This document shows positions 24,626 through 34,513 of a DNA stretch of 64,000 bases, piece after piece (the first letter of the stretch is position 1; the number at the start of each line of letters is the position of its first letter). The notes under the pieces were generated by a model, which saw only the letters and a list, made by a program, of their open reading frames with translations, was not told where the DNA came from and made no database searches. This DNA comes from Streptomyces sp. TLI_105 (GTDB lineage Bacteria > Actinomycetota > Actinomycetes > Streptomycetales > Streptomycetaceae), in assembly GCF_900105415.1 (NCBI RefSeq), contig NZ_FNSM01000001.1, positions 992,001-1,056,000 on the forward strand, in the 5' to 3' direction. Made by a program: the position numbers and the translations under genes.

Positions 24626-25714
24626 ACGGGCGGGAGGGCGATTTCCGCAAGCACTGTGTGGCGGTGGGCCCGGCTGTCCTGGGGCAGGCCGAATCCGTGC
24701 CTCGACAGCGGTCGGCCGCCGCGTCGCGTACCCGGCTGCTGGACGCCCGGTTGGAGTTCCGTACCCGCGAGGAACTGCTCGCCCTGGTACGGGAACAGCT
24801 CGCAGGCGACCGTGACCTGCGCCGCCGCCTCGAGCTGCGTGCGGCCGCCGCCGGGGAGGACGCCGGCATCGCCCGGGAGCGCATCCTGAGCCCCCTCGAC
24901 ACCCGTCCCTTCGCCCGCTACGGATACGTCGAGTACGCCGACGCCCGCGCATACGGGCAGCAGGTGGCGGAGGCGGTCACCGCCCTGCGGGCGCTGACGG
25001 CGAGCGGCCGGGCCGCCGACGCGGTGGAGGTGGCCCGCGAGGCCCTGCGGGCCTTGGGGCTGACGTACGGGGAGATCGCCGACTCGGACGGACTGATCGA
25101 GGACGTCGCGAACGGCCTGGCCGAGGCCCACCTGGAGGGCCTGCCTGACCGCCCGGCCCGATCCGGTGGAGACCGCCGAGTGGCTCGTGGGCCACCTGCT
25201 GGACGACGCCGACGACGCCGCGGACGGGCCTGTTCGACTACCGGTAGGTGCTGGGTGAGCCGGGCATGGCCCGGGTGCGCGACTTGGTGGCGGCCGCCTG
25301 GCGTCCAACCCTGAGGGGTGGGCGGAGAAGTTCCTCATGGAACGTCTCCTGAAGACGGACGGCGGCAGCGTGGACGTGCTGGTCGCGATCCACGCGGCGG
25401 ACCTTGCCCCGAACGGCCACACCCACCTCTTGATCGCCAGGGAGCTGGAGGCGGCGGGTCGCACGATCGAGGCCCTGGGGTGGGCCGAACGCGGCCTGCG
25501 GGAGGCCGAGTCCGCCTGGGGACCGGACGAGGAACCGGCCACCTTCGTCTGCGAACGGTACGCGCGGGTCGGCCGCCTGGCCGACGTGGTCATGGTTCGC
25601 CGTGACCCGCTGCGGGCCCGCCTCTCGCCGGCCGCCTACCAGCAGCTGCGTACGGCGGCCCGTGCGGCCGGTGCCTGGAAGGGCGCCGAGCGCGCGGGCG
25701 CCTGGAGGTACTGA
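24610..25714 (+). pseudogene. SWIM zinc-finger protein, broken
   Basis: LWCDCPYGREGDFRKHC is the end of a SWIM finger (CxC...CxH-type). The helical region EELLALVREQLAGDRDLRRR and FARYGYVEYADARAYGQQVA follows, then a second helical block AADLAPNGHTHLLIARELEA and PAAYQQLRTAARAAGAWKGA. The N-terminal half of the finger is gone. The frame breaks near 25138, 25225 and 25310, and the C-terminal third is absent. Intact family members are single ~400-450 aa proteins of unknown role. It was probably interrupted by the IS5 insertion. Confidence 0.75.
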
Positions 25715-25873
25715 AGGCCGCCGGCCAGCCCCAGAAGGGCCGGTACGGCGGCTCGGTGCCGGTCGACGCGCACCACGGTGTCGAGCGGGTGGACGAGCCA
25801 GGCTCGCTGTCCTGAACGGAGCTGTACACGAGCGCTGCAGCGGCTGCCAAGACACACCGGACTCGACGCCTCC
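25715..25873. other. Intergenic gap
   Basis: No gene or clear hairpin seen between the SWIM remnant and the convergent phosphatase gene. Confidence 0.4.
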
Positions 25874-27970
25874 TCAATGGGCGCGGCGGACGCGGGCGAG
25901 GACCAGAACCGCGTCGTCGGCCGGCGGGGCGGGCAGCAGGCTCGCGAGGATGCGGTCCGCCATTGCTTCCAACGGGCCTGGGGCCCTGCCCAGTTCGGCG
26001 CGCAATGCCTTCAGACCGACCTCGAGGTCCGCGCCTCGTGTCTCGATGAGGCCGTCGGTATACAGGGCGAGACTCGCGTTTCCGGGGAGTTCGATCTCGA
26101 TCGTCCGGAAAGGACAGCCGCCGACGCCGAGAGGGACTCCCAGGACGTCGTCGATGGTCTCCACTGTGCCGTCCGGCCGGAGTACCAGGGGCGGGGGGTG
26201 GCCGGCGCTGGCGATGCGGGCTCCTCCGCTCTTCGGGTCGTAGACGATGTACAGGCACGTCGCCAGCTCGATGCCGGCCTCCTGGGCGCATGCGTCGAGC
26301 TCGGTGAGGAGGTCGTCGGGCTCGCTGTCGTGCCTGGCCAGAGCCTTGGTGGTGATACGAAGGCGGCCCATGGCGGCGGCGGCCGACACACCGTGCCCCA
26401 TCACGTCGCCCACCACCAGAGCGACTCGGCCGTCGGGCAGGCTGATCACGTCGTACCAGTCTCCGCCGACCTCGGTGATCCGACTGCCGGGTACGTACCG
26501 GTGGGCCACGTCCACGTACGGGCTGGTCGCCAACGCGCTGGGCAGCAACGCCCGCTGCAGGGTGAGGGCGATGTCCTGGACGCGGCTGTACAGACGGGCG
26601 TTGTCCAGGCAGATCGCAGCCCGTGAGGCGAGCTCACCGGCCAGGCTGACATCGTCCCGGGTGAAGGCCGGCCGGCCCGCGGACCGGCCGAACATGGCGA
26701 TTCCCTGGACCGTACCCCTGGCGATGAGCGGGGCGACGAGGACGCAGGCCAACCCACTCTCGGCGAAGAGCTGTGCGCGTGACTCGATGAGGACGGTCCG
26801 GGCCAGGAACTCCTCGTCCACCACGGCGGAGATGGCGCGACCGGTCCTCAGCATGTCGTGGATGACGGAGCCGGGCGGATACCGCACCGTCTCCACCCCG
26901 CTCACGAGTTCGGTGGCCGGAGGGGGCAGGATCGTCCCGGAGGCGATCCTGCGGGTGAACAGCGGTCGCGCCAGGTCGAAGTCCTCTGCCTCGTCCATCC
27001 ACTCCACGACTTCGACCACGGCGCCGTCGCAGAAGTCCGGCATGGAAGCGTCGACCAGCTCCTGGGCGGTGACGCTCACGTCCAGGGTGGTCCCGATGCG
27101 AGTGGAGGCCCCGTCCAGCAGAGCCAGCCGTCGACGGCTGGCGGTGGCTTCCAGGATGGCCTGTTCCCGGTCGGTCACGTCCAGCATCAGCCCGCCCACT
27201 CCGGGGCGCGAGCCGACCGCCTGGCTCAGGGGGAAGAAACTCACCGACCGCACCTGGTCACGGTCCGGATGCCCCCGCGGACGCATGCCCACCAGGGTCC
27301 CCACGACCGGTGCTCCGCCCAGGGCGACGCCGCGGAGCATGCGCTGGTACTCACCACCGTCGGACATGATCATGATTTCGTCCATACGCCGCCCGAGGTG
27401 GGCCTCGATCGGCAGACCGTCCATGTCGGCGAGCGCCTGGTTGAGATGGACGTACCGGAGGTCCTGGTCGAGCATGACCAGACCGATGGGGCACGTCTCG
27501 AAGAGGGCGTCGAGGAAGGCGAGGTTGGTCTTGACCCGATCGAGCTCGTCACTACGGCTCGCCAGCACCATCACCACCGAAGGTCCGCCGGATCCGGTCA
27601 CGGAGAAGGCCCGGAAGCCGCAGTCGAAGACGGTGCCGTCACGATGCCGGGCCGGCAGCCGCCCCCTCCAGTAACCCTGGGTCCGGCCCCGCTCGGTCAG
27701 CCGGGCGCACGGATCGGGGGCGCCCCGGGGCCCGTCGGCGAAGAGAACGGCGCCGGGCCTCGACAGGACGGCGGTGGCGTCATATCCGAAGAGGTCCCGC
27801 GCGCCGGGCCCCCAGTAACAGACGAGGTCCCCGTCATCGAGGCCGAAGACGGCCACGGGCACGTGCTCGAGCAGCGTCCCCGGCTCGGACCAGAACGGGC
27901 CGTGGGTCTCCTCACCCCCCGGCCGAGCCGATGGCACGAGACGTCCCCTTCCACTCGCCGTTCCATCCAT
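25874..27970 (-). CDS. PAS-PAS-GAF-SpoIIE serine phosphatase
   Basis: 698-aa predicted cytoplasmic PP2C-type phosphatase that should dephosphorylate an anti-sigma-factor antagonist. I start it at the ATG at 27970 (MDGTASGRGRLVPSA); the open frame upstream is low-complexity. Order: PAS 1 (~30-130; EHVPVAVFGLDDGDLVCYWG), PAS 2 (~145-260; DALFETCPIGLVMLDQDLRY), GAF (~275-430), then SpoIIE (~455-695) with VGGDWYDVISLPDGRVALVV, GDVMGHGVSAAAAMGRLR and ALYTDGLIE metal-binding regions. It lacks the ATPase domain found in its divergent neighbour. Small-ligand or redox sensing by PAS/GAF is a family expectation. Confidence 0.88.
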   Translation of the reverse strand: MDGTASGRGRLVPSARPGGEETHGPFWSEPGTLLEHVPVAVFGLDDGDLVCYWGPGARDLFGYDATAVLSRPGAVLFADGPRGAPDPCARLTERGRTQGYWRGRLPARHRDGTVFDCGFRAFSVTGSGGPSVVMVLASRSDELDRVKTNLAFLDALFETCPIGLVMLDQDLRYVHLNQALADMDGLPIEAHLGRRMDEIMIMSDGGEYQRMLRGVALGGAPVVGTLVGMRPRGHPDRDQVRSVSFFPLSQAVGSRPGVGGLMLDVTDREQAILEATASRRRLALLDGASTRIGTTLDVSVTAQELVDASMPDFCDGAVVEVVEWMDEAEDFDLARPLFTRRIASGTILPPPATELVSGVETVRYPPGSVIHDMLRTGRAISAVVDEEFLARTVLIESRAQLFAESGLACVLVAPLIARGTVQGIAMFGRSAGRPAFTRDDVSLAGELASRAAICLDNARLYSRVQDIALTLQRALLPSALATSPYVDVAHRYVPGSRITEVGGDWYDVISLPDGRVALVVGDVMGHGVSAAAAMGRLRITTKALARHDSEPDDLLTELDACAQEAGIELATCLYIVYDPKSGGARIASAGHPPPLVLRPDGTVETIDDVLGVPLGVGGCPFRTIEIELPGNASLALYTDGLIETRGADLEVGLKALRAELGRAPGPLEAMADRILASLLPAPPADDAVLVLARVRRAH

Positions 27971-28313
27971 TATCCGGACACCATGGGCATTCCGCGGCGC
28001 GAAGCGCGCCGTAGCGAGGACCGAGCCGAGAGAAACGCCCCCGGCCGCCGGTGGCCGGCTCAGCGCAGCAGGGCGGCAACGGCGGCCGGCACGTCGTTGA
28101 GCTCGTCCCGTCCGCCCTCCGTTTTCCTGAACCGGCATGACTTCTTGCACGGCGTGTGGGCGTGGGATCCACATCGGCGCGGCGGCGGCCCGGATCCCGC
28201 CCGCGCCCCCACGCGCCGCGCCACACCCTCGCTCTGCGGAAGGGGCCCGGATCGCCGGCTCGGCGACCGTCGCTCCCCGCTGCCGACGGCCCGTAGAGGT
28301 TAGAAAATAAAGT
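27971..28313. other. Divergent promoter region between two SpoIIE phosphatases
   Basis: 343 bp without a credible gene, containing start signals for both neighbours. The bases just before the plus-strand gene are unusually AT-rich for this genome (TTAGAAAATAAAGT at about 28299-28312), suggesting a promoter or leader there. Confidence 0.45.
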
Positions 28314-31148
28314 ATGAGCGACCTACTTGGACACGTCCGACGTCGGCTGCTCGGCTCGACCACGAGCTCTTCCTCTCCCCCTCGGCGTCCCCCCTCAGGA
28401 AGCCACCAGGAGCGTCAGGAGCACGCCCGGCCCCCCGAGGGAAGGGCGCGGCGGCCGCAGCGTCTGTCCTCCCTTCTGAGCGTGCGCAGCGTGGCCGGCG
28501 AGGTGTTCCTCCTGCAGCTGGCCGTCGTGGTGCTGCTCGTCGCCGCCGCGGTGGTGGCGCTCGTGGTGCAAGCCCGGAGCGCCGGCATGGTGGACGCCCG
28601 GCACCGTACGCTCGCCGCCGCCGGAACGTTCGCGGAATCTCCGGGAATCGTCGCGGCCCTACGCAGCCCCCATCCGAGCGCAGTGCTACAGCCGAGCGCC
28701 GAGGCGGCCCGGAAGATCGCCGGGGTCGACGGCATCAACGTGTACACGCTCTCCGGGGTCACCCTCGCCCACAGCGACCCACGGCAGATCGGAAAGCACG
28801 TCGTCGGCCCCTTCTCCAAGGCGGCGGCCGGCCAATCCTTCACCGAGACCTTCGAAGGGTCCTTGGGGCAGTCCGTGGTATCGGTGGTCCCCGTCAAGGA
28901 CTCCGACGGCCGCGTCATCGCCATCGTCTCCTCCCCGGTCACGGTCCAGAACGTGCAGAGCATGGTGAACCGGCAGCTGCCGGTCGTCCTCGGCAGTGCA
29001 GCCGCGGTGCTCGCCCTGTCCGCGGGCGGAACCGCTCTGGTGAGCCGTCGGCTGCTGCGCCGGACCCATGGCCTGGGACCGGCCGAGATGACGAGGATGT
29101 ACGAGCACCACGACGCGGTGCTGCACGCGGTGCGAGAGGGCGTGCTGATCATCGGCGGCGGCGGACGGCTGCTGCTGGCCAATGACGAGGCGCGGCGGCT
29201 GCTGCGTCTGCCCGTGGACGCGGAAGGCCTCCCCGTCACGGACCTGGGTCTGGAGGAGGGAATCGCCGAGCCGATCGCATCGGGCCGTTCCGCGACCGAC
29301 GAGCTGCACATGGCAGCCGATCGACTGCTGTCGGTGAACATCCGGCCCACCGCCCCCTACGGGCAGGCCGGGACCGTCGTCACGCTGCGGGACACCACCG
29401 AGCTGCGGGCGCTCTCCGGCAGGGCCGAGGTGGCCCGCGAGCGGCTGAAGCTGCTCTACGACGCGGGGGTGCGGGTGGGAACGACGCTGAACGTCGAGCG
29501 CACTGCGGAGGAACTGGCGGAGGTGGCGGTCCCGCGGTTCGCCGACGTGGTCACGGTCGACCTGCTGGACCCGGTGCTGCGCGGCGAGGAGCCGACCGAA
29601 GCGAGCACCGAGATGCGCCGCACCGCCGCCGTCGGCCTTCAGGGCGACCACCCGCTCTACCCCGTCGGCGAGCTGATCCGGTTCGTTCCCACCAGCCCCA
29701 TGGCGGTCGGGCTGGCCGACGGCCGTGCGGTCCTGGAGGCGGACCTGCGCGTCACCCACCGCTGGCGGACCCAGGACCCGGCCAACGCCCTGCAGATCCT
29801 GGACCGCGGCATCCACTCCTTGATCGCCGTGCCCCTGCGGGCCCGGGGCGTGGTGCTGGGGATGGCCGGCTACTGGCGGGGGCAGGACTCCCCGCCGTTC
29901 GACGAGGAGGACGTGTCCTTCGCCGAGGAGCTGACCGCCCGGGCGGCACTGGCCGTCGACAATGCCCGCCGCTACACCCGCGAGCACACCATGGCCGTCA
30001 CCCTGCAGCGCAGCCTGCTGCCCCGGGGCGTACCGGAGCAGTCCGCCGTCGAGGTCGCGCACCGCTATCTGGCTGCCCAGGCCGGTGTGGGCGGTGACTG
30101 GTTCGATGTCATCCCGCTGCCCGGCACCCGGGTGGCCCTGGTGGTCGGCGACGTCGTCGGCCACGGTCTCCACGCAGCCGCCACCATGGGCCGCCTGCGC
30201 ACCGCCGTGTACAACTTCTCCACCCTCGACCTGCCTCCGGACGAACTCCTGAGCCACCTGGACGAGCTGGTCGCCCACATCGACATCGACGAGCAGGAGT
30301 GGCAGGGGATCACCGGAGCCACCTGCCTGTGCGCCATCTACGATCCCGTCTCGGGGCAGGTGACGGCGGCCACCGCCGGGCATCCGGGCCCCGCTCTGGT
30401 CCGCCCCGACGGAACCGTGTCCTTCCCCGAGGTGCCCGTCTCCCCGCCGCTGGGCCTGGGCGAGGGCCTGCCCATGGAGACCATGACGGTCACCCTGCCC
30501 GAAGGCTCCCGGCTGGCACTCTTCACCGACGGGCTGATCGAGAGCCGCGACCGCGATCCGGACGCGGGCCTGGCAGCGCTGCGCGCCGCCCTGGCCGGGC
30601 CCGCCCGCACCCCGGAGGAAACCTGCACCACGGTGATCGACGCGATGCTGCCCACCAGGCCCAGCGACGACGTCGCGCTGCTGGTCGCCCGCACCCGCCG
30701 ACTGGACCCGGCGCGGATCGCCGAGTGGGACGTGCGCCCCGACCCCGCGGCGGTGTCCCCGGTGCGCAACGCCTGCGCCCGCCGCCTGGCGGACTGGGGC
30801 CTGGAAGACATCGCCTACACCACGGAACTCATCCTCAGCGAGCTGATAACCAACGCCATCCGCTACGGCACCGATCCCATCCGGGTGAGGCTGCTGTACG
30901 ACCGCAGCCTGATCTGCGAGGTCTCCGACGGGTCCAGCACCTCCCCGCACCTGCGCCGGGCCGAGGCCACCGACGAGGGCGGTCGCGGCCTGTTCCTCGT
31001 CGCACAGTTCGCCGAGCGCTGGGGCACCCGCTACACCGCCCGCGGCAAGATCATCTGGAGCGAGCAGGCCCTCCACGACGGGTCCGCACCGCCCGCGATG
31101 GATCTCGGGGAGGCGCTCCTGGCCGGGTGGGACGACGAGGGGTTCTGA
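28314..31148 (+). CDS. Membrane sensor PAS-GAF-SpoIIE-HATPase phosphatase/anti-sigma kinase
   Basis: 944-aa signalling protein. A Ser/Arg-rich N-terminus is followed by TM1 (~63-85), an extracytoplasmic sensor of the DcuS/CitA PAS type (~90-220; GINVYTLSGVTLAHSDPRQI), TM2 (~224-246), PAS (~262-370), GAF (~385-560), SpoIIE phosphatase (~580-790; GVGGDWFDVIPLPGTRVALV, GDVVGHGLHAAATMG, LFTDGLIES) and a C-terminal HATPase (~815-910; LILSELITNAIRYG N-box, DEGGRGLFLV G-box). Combining an anti-sigma-type kinase with a phosphatase lets one protein switch a partner regulator. The extracellular domain suggests response to a small organic ligand. The gene is divergent from the PAS-GAF phosphatase. Confidence 0.92.
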   Translation: MSDLLGHVRRRLLGSTTSSSSPPRRPPSGSHQERQEHARPPEGRARRPQRLSSLLSVRSVAGEVFLLQLAVVVLLVAAAVVALVVQARSAGMVDARHRTLAAAGTFAESPGIVAALRSPHPSAVLQPSAEAARKIAGVDGINVYTLSGVTLAHSDPRQIGKHVVGPFSKAAAGQSFTETFEGSLGQSVVSVVPVKDSDGRVIAIVSSPVTVQNVQSMVNRQLPVVLGSAAAVLALSAGGTALVSRRLLRRTHGLGPAEMTRMYEHHDAVLHAVREGVLIIGGGGRLLLANDEARRLLRLPVDAEGLPVTDLGLEEGIAEPIASGRSATDELHMAADRLLSVNIRPTAPYGQAGTVVTLRDTTELRALSGRAEVARERLKLLYDAGVRVGTTLNVERTAEELAEVAVPRFADVVTVDLLDPVLRGEEPTEASTEMRRTAAVGLQGDHPLYPVGELIRFVPTSPMAVGLADGRAVLEADLRVTHRWRTQDPANALQILDRGIHSLIAVPLRARGVVLGMAGYWRGQDSPPFDEEDVSFAEELTARAALAVDNARRYTREHTMAVTLQRSLLPRGVPEQSAVEVAHRYLAAQAGVGGDWFDVIPLPGTRVALVVGDVVGHGLHAAATMGRLRTAVYNFSTLDLPPDELLSHLDELVAHIDIDEQEWQGITGATCLCAIYDPVSGQVTAATAGHPGPALVRPDGTVSFPEVPVSPPLGLGEGLPMETMTVTLPEGSRLALFTDGLIESRDRDPDAGLAALRAALAGPARTPEETCTTVIDAMLPTRPSDDVALLVARTRRLDPARIAEWDVRPDPAAVSPVRNACARRLADWGLEDIAYTTELILSELITNAIRYGTDPIRVRLLYDRSLICEVSDGSSTSPHLRRAEATDEGGRGLFLVAQFAERWGTRYTARGKIIWSEQALHDGSAPPAMDLGEALLAGWDDEGF

Positions 31149-31270
31149 GAACGCGCCGGTACGGCAGCCGCAGGGAAGACAGCGGACACCACCGTCTGGG
31201 ACTGCGCTGCCGAGGCCGCCGAACGTACGCTGGCCTCGATCAGTACGCGACCGCCCGTTATGGAGCCTTT

Positions 31271-32413
31271 GTGCCCGCACCTCGTCTCCGGACAGCCTCC
31301 GTCGCCGCCTGCCTGGTCCTCGCGGCGCCCCTCGGCGCCTGCGGAGACAAGCCCCCCACCGCGCCCAGAGCACCCGCGGTGGCCACCTCCGCCGCGGACG
31401 CCGGCGGCATGGCAGCACTGACCACAGCGGCGAAGAAAGAGGGCTCGCTCCACACGATCGCGCTCCCGAGCGACTGGGCCAACTACGGCGCAGTGATCGA
31501 CGGCTTCGAGAAGAAGTACGGGATCAAGGTCATGGTGGAGAGCCCGGAAGGTACCAGCCAGGACGAGATCAACGCCCTGAAGGAGCACAGGGGCGGAGGC
31601 CGCGCCCCCGATGTGATCGACGCGGGGGGATCGTTCGCGCAGTCCGCGGCACGGCAGGGCCTGCTCGCTCCGTACAAGGTCGCCGCGTACGACGAGATCC
31701 CCAAGGAACAGAAGGACGACCGGGCCCGCTGGTACAACAACTACGGCGGTTACATCTCGATCGGCTGTGACGCCAAGCGCGTCAAGACCTGCCCCGCGAC
31801 CTTCGCCGACCTGCGCAAGCCCGAGTACAAGGGCAAGGTCGCCCTCAACGGCAACCCCACCAACTCCGGCTCCGCCTTCGCCGCGGTCTACGCGGCGGCC
31901 CTGGCGAACGGGGGTTCCTTCGACGACATCCAGCCCGGCATCGACTTCTTCGCCGAGCTCAGCAAGAACGGCAACTTCATCCCGGTCGAATCCACCCCGG
32001 CCACGATCGCGAAGGGCCAGACCCCGATCAGCATCGACTGGGACTTCCTCAACCTCGGATACGCCGACGAATTCCGCGAGAACGGCACGGACGTCGACTG
32101 GCAGACCGCCATCCCCTTCGACGGCAGCTTCGCTCAGTACTACGCGAACGGGGTGAACAAGGACGCTCCGCACCCCGCGGCGGCACGTCTGTGGCAGGAG
32201 TACGTCTTCAGCCCGGAGGGCCAGAACCTCCGGCTCGGCGCCTATGCACGCCCCGTCCTCATGGACGCCATGGAGAAGGACGGCACCCTCGACAAGGCCG
32301 CCGCGGAGAAACTGCCGACGGTCGAGGGCACGCCGACGTTTCCGACGGAGGCGCAGAGGGAGAAGGCAAGAGAGACCGTCAACCGCGGCTGGGCCGAGGC
32401 CGTCTCGAGCTGA
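31271..32413 (+). CDS. ABC-type solute-binding lipoprotein, orphan
   Basis: 380-aa extracellular binding protein of the Fe(III)/spermidine/phosphonate-like group. I chose the GTG at 31271, preceded by ATGGAGCC. The signal peptide MPAPRLRTASVAACLVLAAP runs into LGAC, a clear lipobox with the lipid-anchored Cys at about residue 24. The mature protein has the two-lobe pattern (KKEGSLHTIALPSDWANYG, PDVIDAGGSFAQSAA, NPTNSGSAFAAVYAAAL, YVFSPEGQNLRLGAYARPV). No permease or ATPase gene lies nearby, so it either serves a distant transporter or acts as a ligand sensor for the adjoining signalling genes. The ligand is unknown. Confidence 0.88.
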   Translation: MPAPRLRTASVAACLVLAAPLGACGDKPPTAPRAPAVATSAADAGGMAALTTAAKKEGSLHTIALPSDWANYGAVIDGFEKKYGIKVMVESPEGTSQDEINALKEHRGGGRAPDVIDAGGSFAQSAARQGLLAPYKVAAYDEIPKEQKDDRARWYNNYGGYISIGCDAKRVKTCPATFADLRKPEYKGKVALNGNPTNSGSAFAAVYAAALANGGSFDDIQPGIDFFAELSKNGNFIPVESTPATIAKGQTPISIDWDFLNLGYADEFRENGTDVDWQTAIPFDGSFAQYYANGVNKDAPHPAAARLWQEYVFSPEGQNLRLGAYARPVLMDAMEKDGTLDKAAAEKLPTVEGTPTFPTEAQREKARETVNRGWAEAVSS

Positions 32414-32439
32414 GGGCCAAGGGCACTCCTGGCCAGGCG

Positions 32440-34039
32440 TGCACCGCCCGTCCGGGCCTCGCACCGCGCTGCGCCTGAGCGTGGCCGCCTGGCAGCTCAG
32501 CCGTGCGCCGGAGACCCGCTCGGCCCTGCTGGGCGCGCCGGCGCAGCCGGAGCTGCCGCCGTTCGCCCCGCCGGGCGCTCTGGCGGAGTCGTCGGTCCTG
32601 AGCTCCGACGGCCGCACTCTGATCAGCACGGAAGCGAACGAGGTCACCCTGTGGGACCTGCGCACCCGGCGGGTCTCGGCCACCTACCGTCCCCCGTTCG
32701 ACGAGGACGCCTCCGCCCTGGGACGTCAGGTCTCGCCCGACGGACGGTTGCTCGCCCTGTGTACCCCGGGCGGGGCGCGGCTCTGGGACCTGCGCGCGGA
32801 CCCCGCCTGGACCGTCCGCCCGTCCTGCGCGGCGGAGGGCGTCCCGTGGTTCACCCCGGGCGGGCGCGCGCCGGCCATCCAGGACGGGCACGGCCTCCGG
32901 CGCGTTGACGTCTCCTCCGGCAAGGAGCTGCCCAGGCTCGAACAGACCGCTCCCGTGGACTTCGTCTTCAGCCCGGACGGGAGGTTCGCCGCCGGCGTCG
33001 GCTCGGGCGACGTCCTCCTGTGGCGCCTGGACCGCCCCCACGGCCCGGTCTTCCGGCACCCGGTCGCCGAGGAGGTACGCATCGACACACAGACGCGTGT
33101 GCTGCGCTACACCACGGGCAGCCCCCAGGGCACCCGGACCGTGCGTGGCCTCGACGTGAGCCGGGCCCTGGACTCGTCGTGGCAGGAGCGGACGGCCACA
33201 CAGGCCGTCCACAGCGCCGACGGCCGTGTCGCCGTCGTCCGCGCCGGCCGCGTCTCCCTCCTCGACGGTCGTACGGGGCGGCGCCTGGCCACCGTCCCGG
33301 TGGCACCGACGGGCGGGACCTCGGTGGACTCCCCCGTGCTGATGTCGCTGAGCGCCGACGGGCGACTCCTCGCCTTCGGCCGGGGCACGGCCGACGTCCT
33401 CGGCGGACCGACCCGGATCACCGTGTGGGACACCACCCGCAACCGGAGCCTCATGGACATCGCCGTCCCGTCCGAGGACATGGCGTTCACCGGTCTCGCG
33501 CTCAGCCCGGACGGCAGGACCCTGATGACCATGGACGACTCGGGCGGCGCGAGCACGGTCCGGGACGCCGCCGACGGCACGAAGCTGCGGGTGCTGAACC
33601 GGGGGAAGAACGAGGGGGCGGACGGGGACGACGGAGCCCGTGCCGCCGTCTCCTCTGACGGCGGCACGGTCCTGACGGACACGGGCGCCCTCGTCCGCAC
33701 CACGGGAAACGGCCACGAGCGCACCGCGCTGGAGAACTGCGCGTGCCGCACCGTCTTCAGCCCCGCCGGTGACCGCGCCGCCGTGATCGGCTCGAGGACC
33801 GGCATCACGGTGTGGGACGGGCGGCTGCGCACGCCGCTCGGGCTGCTGTCCGGCGGCCTGTCCAAGGGGATGCCGGGCAGGTACGTCCGCCACGCGGCGG
33901 GGCGCGCGTCCCCGTCCAGACATACGACATCGACCCGGCGCGGGCGGTCACCGAGGTGTGCCGCCGCGCCGGAGGGACGCTCTCGCCCGCCGAGCGGCGG
34001 ACGTACCTGCCCGGCATCCCCTACCGGAAGGTGTGCTGA
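32440..34039 (+). pseudogene. WD40 beta-propeller protein, beheaded and frameshifted
   Basis: Starts mid-protein at LRLSVAAWQLSRAPETRSAL, a phrase normally found after a long N-terminal regulatory region in actinomycete WD40 proteins. Propeller blades follow (VLSSDGRTLISTEANEVTLW, FSPDGRFAAGVGSGDVLLW, ALSPDGRTLMTMDDSGG). Near 33905 the frame changes, and the end of the family (YDIDPARAVTEVCRRAGG, TLSPAERRTYLPGIPYRKVC) continues in another frame to a stop at 34037-34039. No start codon or N-terminal domain is present. Non-functional. Confidence 0.75.
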
Positions 34040-34513
34040 GCGGCGCCCGCGAGACCGGCCGGCGCGCCCGGCAGCGCGTCGAGCAGGCCGACGGCCGCGC
34101 CGACGGCGAGGAGGACCGGCGCAGAACGCTTCGCGCCCTGGGGACGAGGGTGTGGTTCGTGGTCATGCCCGGCGTCCCGGGGCCGCCGGTGCCTTGCCGC
34201 CAGGTCAGGCAGGCGCCGGGGCGCCGGGTGCGGCGGGTGACCGCCGGGCGAGTCGCGCGGCGTCGGCCTGTTCGGTCCGGACGCAGGTCAGGGGCGGGGC
34301 GATGCCTTCGATCTCGCCGAACCGCTGTCCGTTTCCGGCGGTGCGGGGCGGCCCCGCTGGGATCCACCGCGTTCTCCGCCGATGAGATGCGGACGCCGTC
34401 CCCTCCGGGCAGAGTGGGGAAGGACCTGTTCGTACCGAGGTGGTCCCCTGTGGTCCCGCGTGCTGGAGACGGGACGGACTGATGCGAGGATTGTCGTGAC
34501 GTCGGAGTGATCG
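34040..34513. other. Gap with no assignable gene
   Basis: 474 bp. Both strands have open stretches of Arg/Gly/Pro-rich sequence typical of shadows in high-G+C DNA. A minus-strand tail (IEGIAPPLTCVRTEQADAAR to a stop at 34205) looks protein-like but has no start nearby. Confidence 0.4.

Noticed and set aside
28060..28138. Small minus-strand ORF in the divergent phosphatase intergenic region
   Set aside because: The attractive peptide reading needs a frame change; the actual frame from the ATG is Arg-rich noise.
27971..28363. Extended N-terminus of the PAS-GAF phosphatase
   Set aside because: The added ~130 residues are low-complexity, overlap the divergent gene's start and have no better ribosome-binding site than 27970.
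28686..31418. 910-codon minus-strand open frame
   Set aside because: It lies entirely antisense to the clearly homologous sensor phosphatase; its composition (Gly/Arg/Asp-rich, no motifs) is that of a high-G+C shadow.
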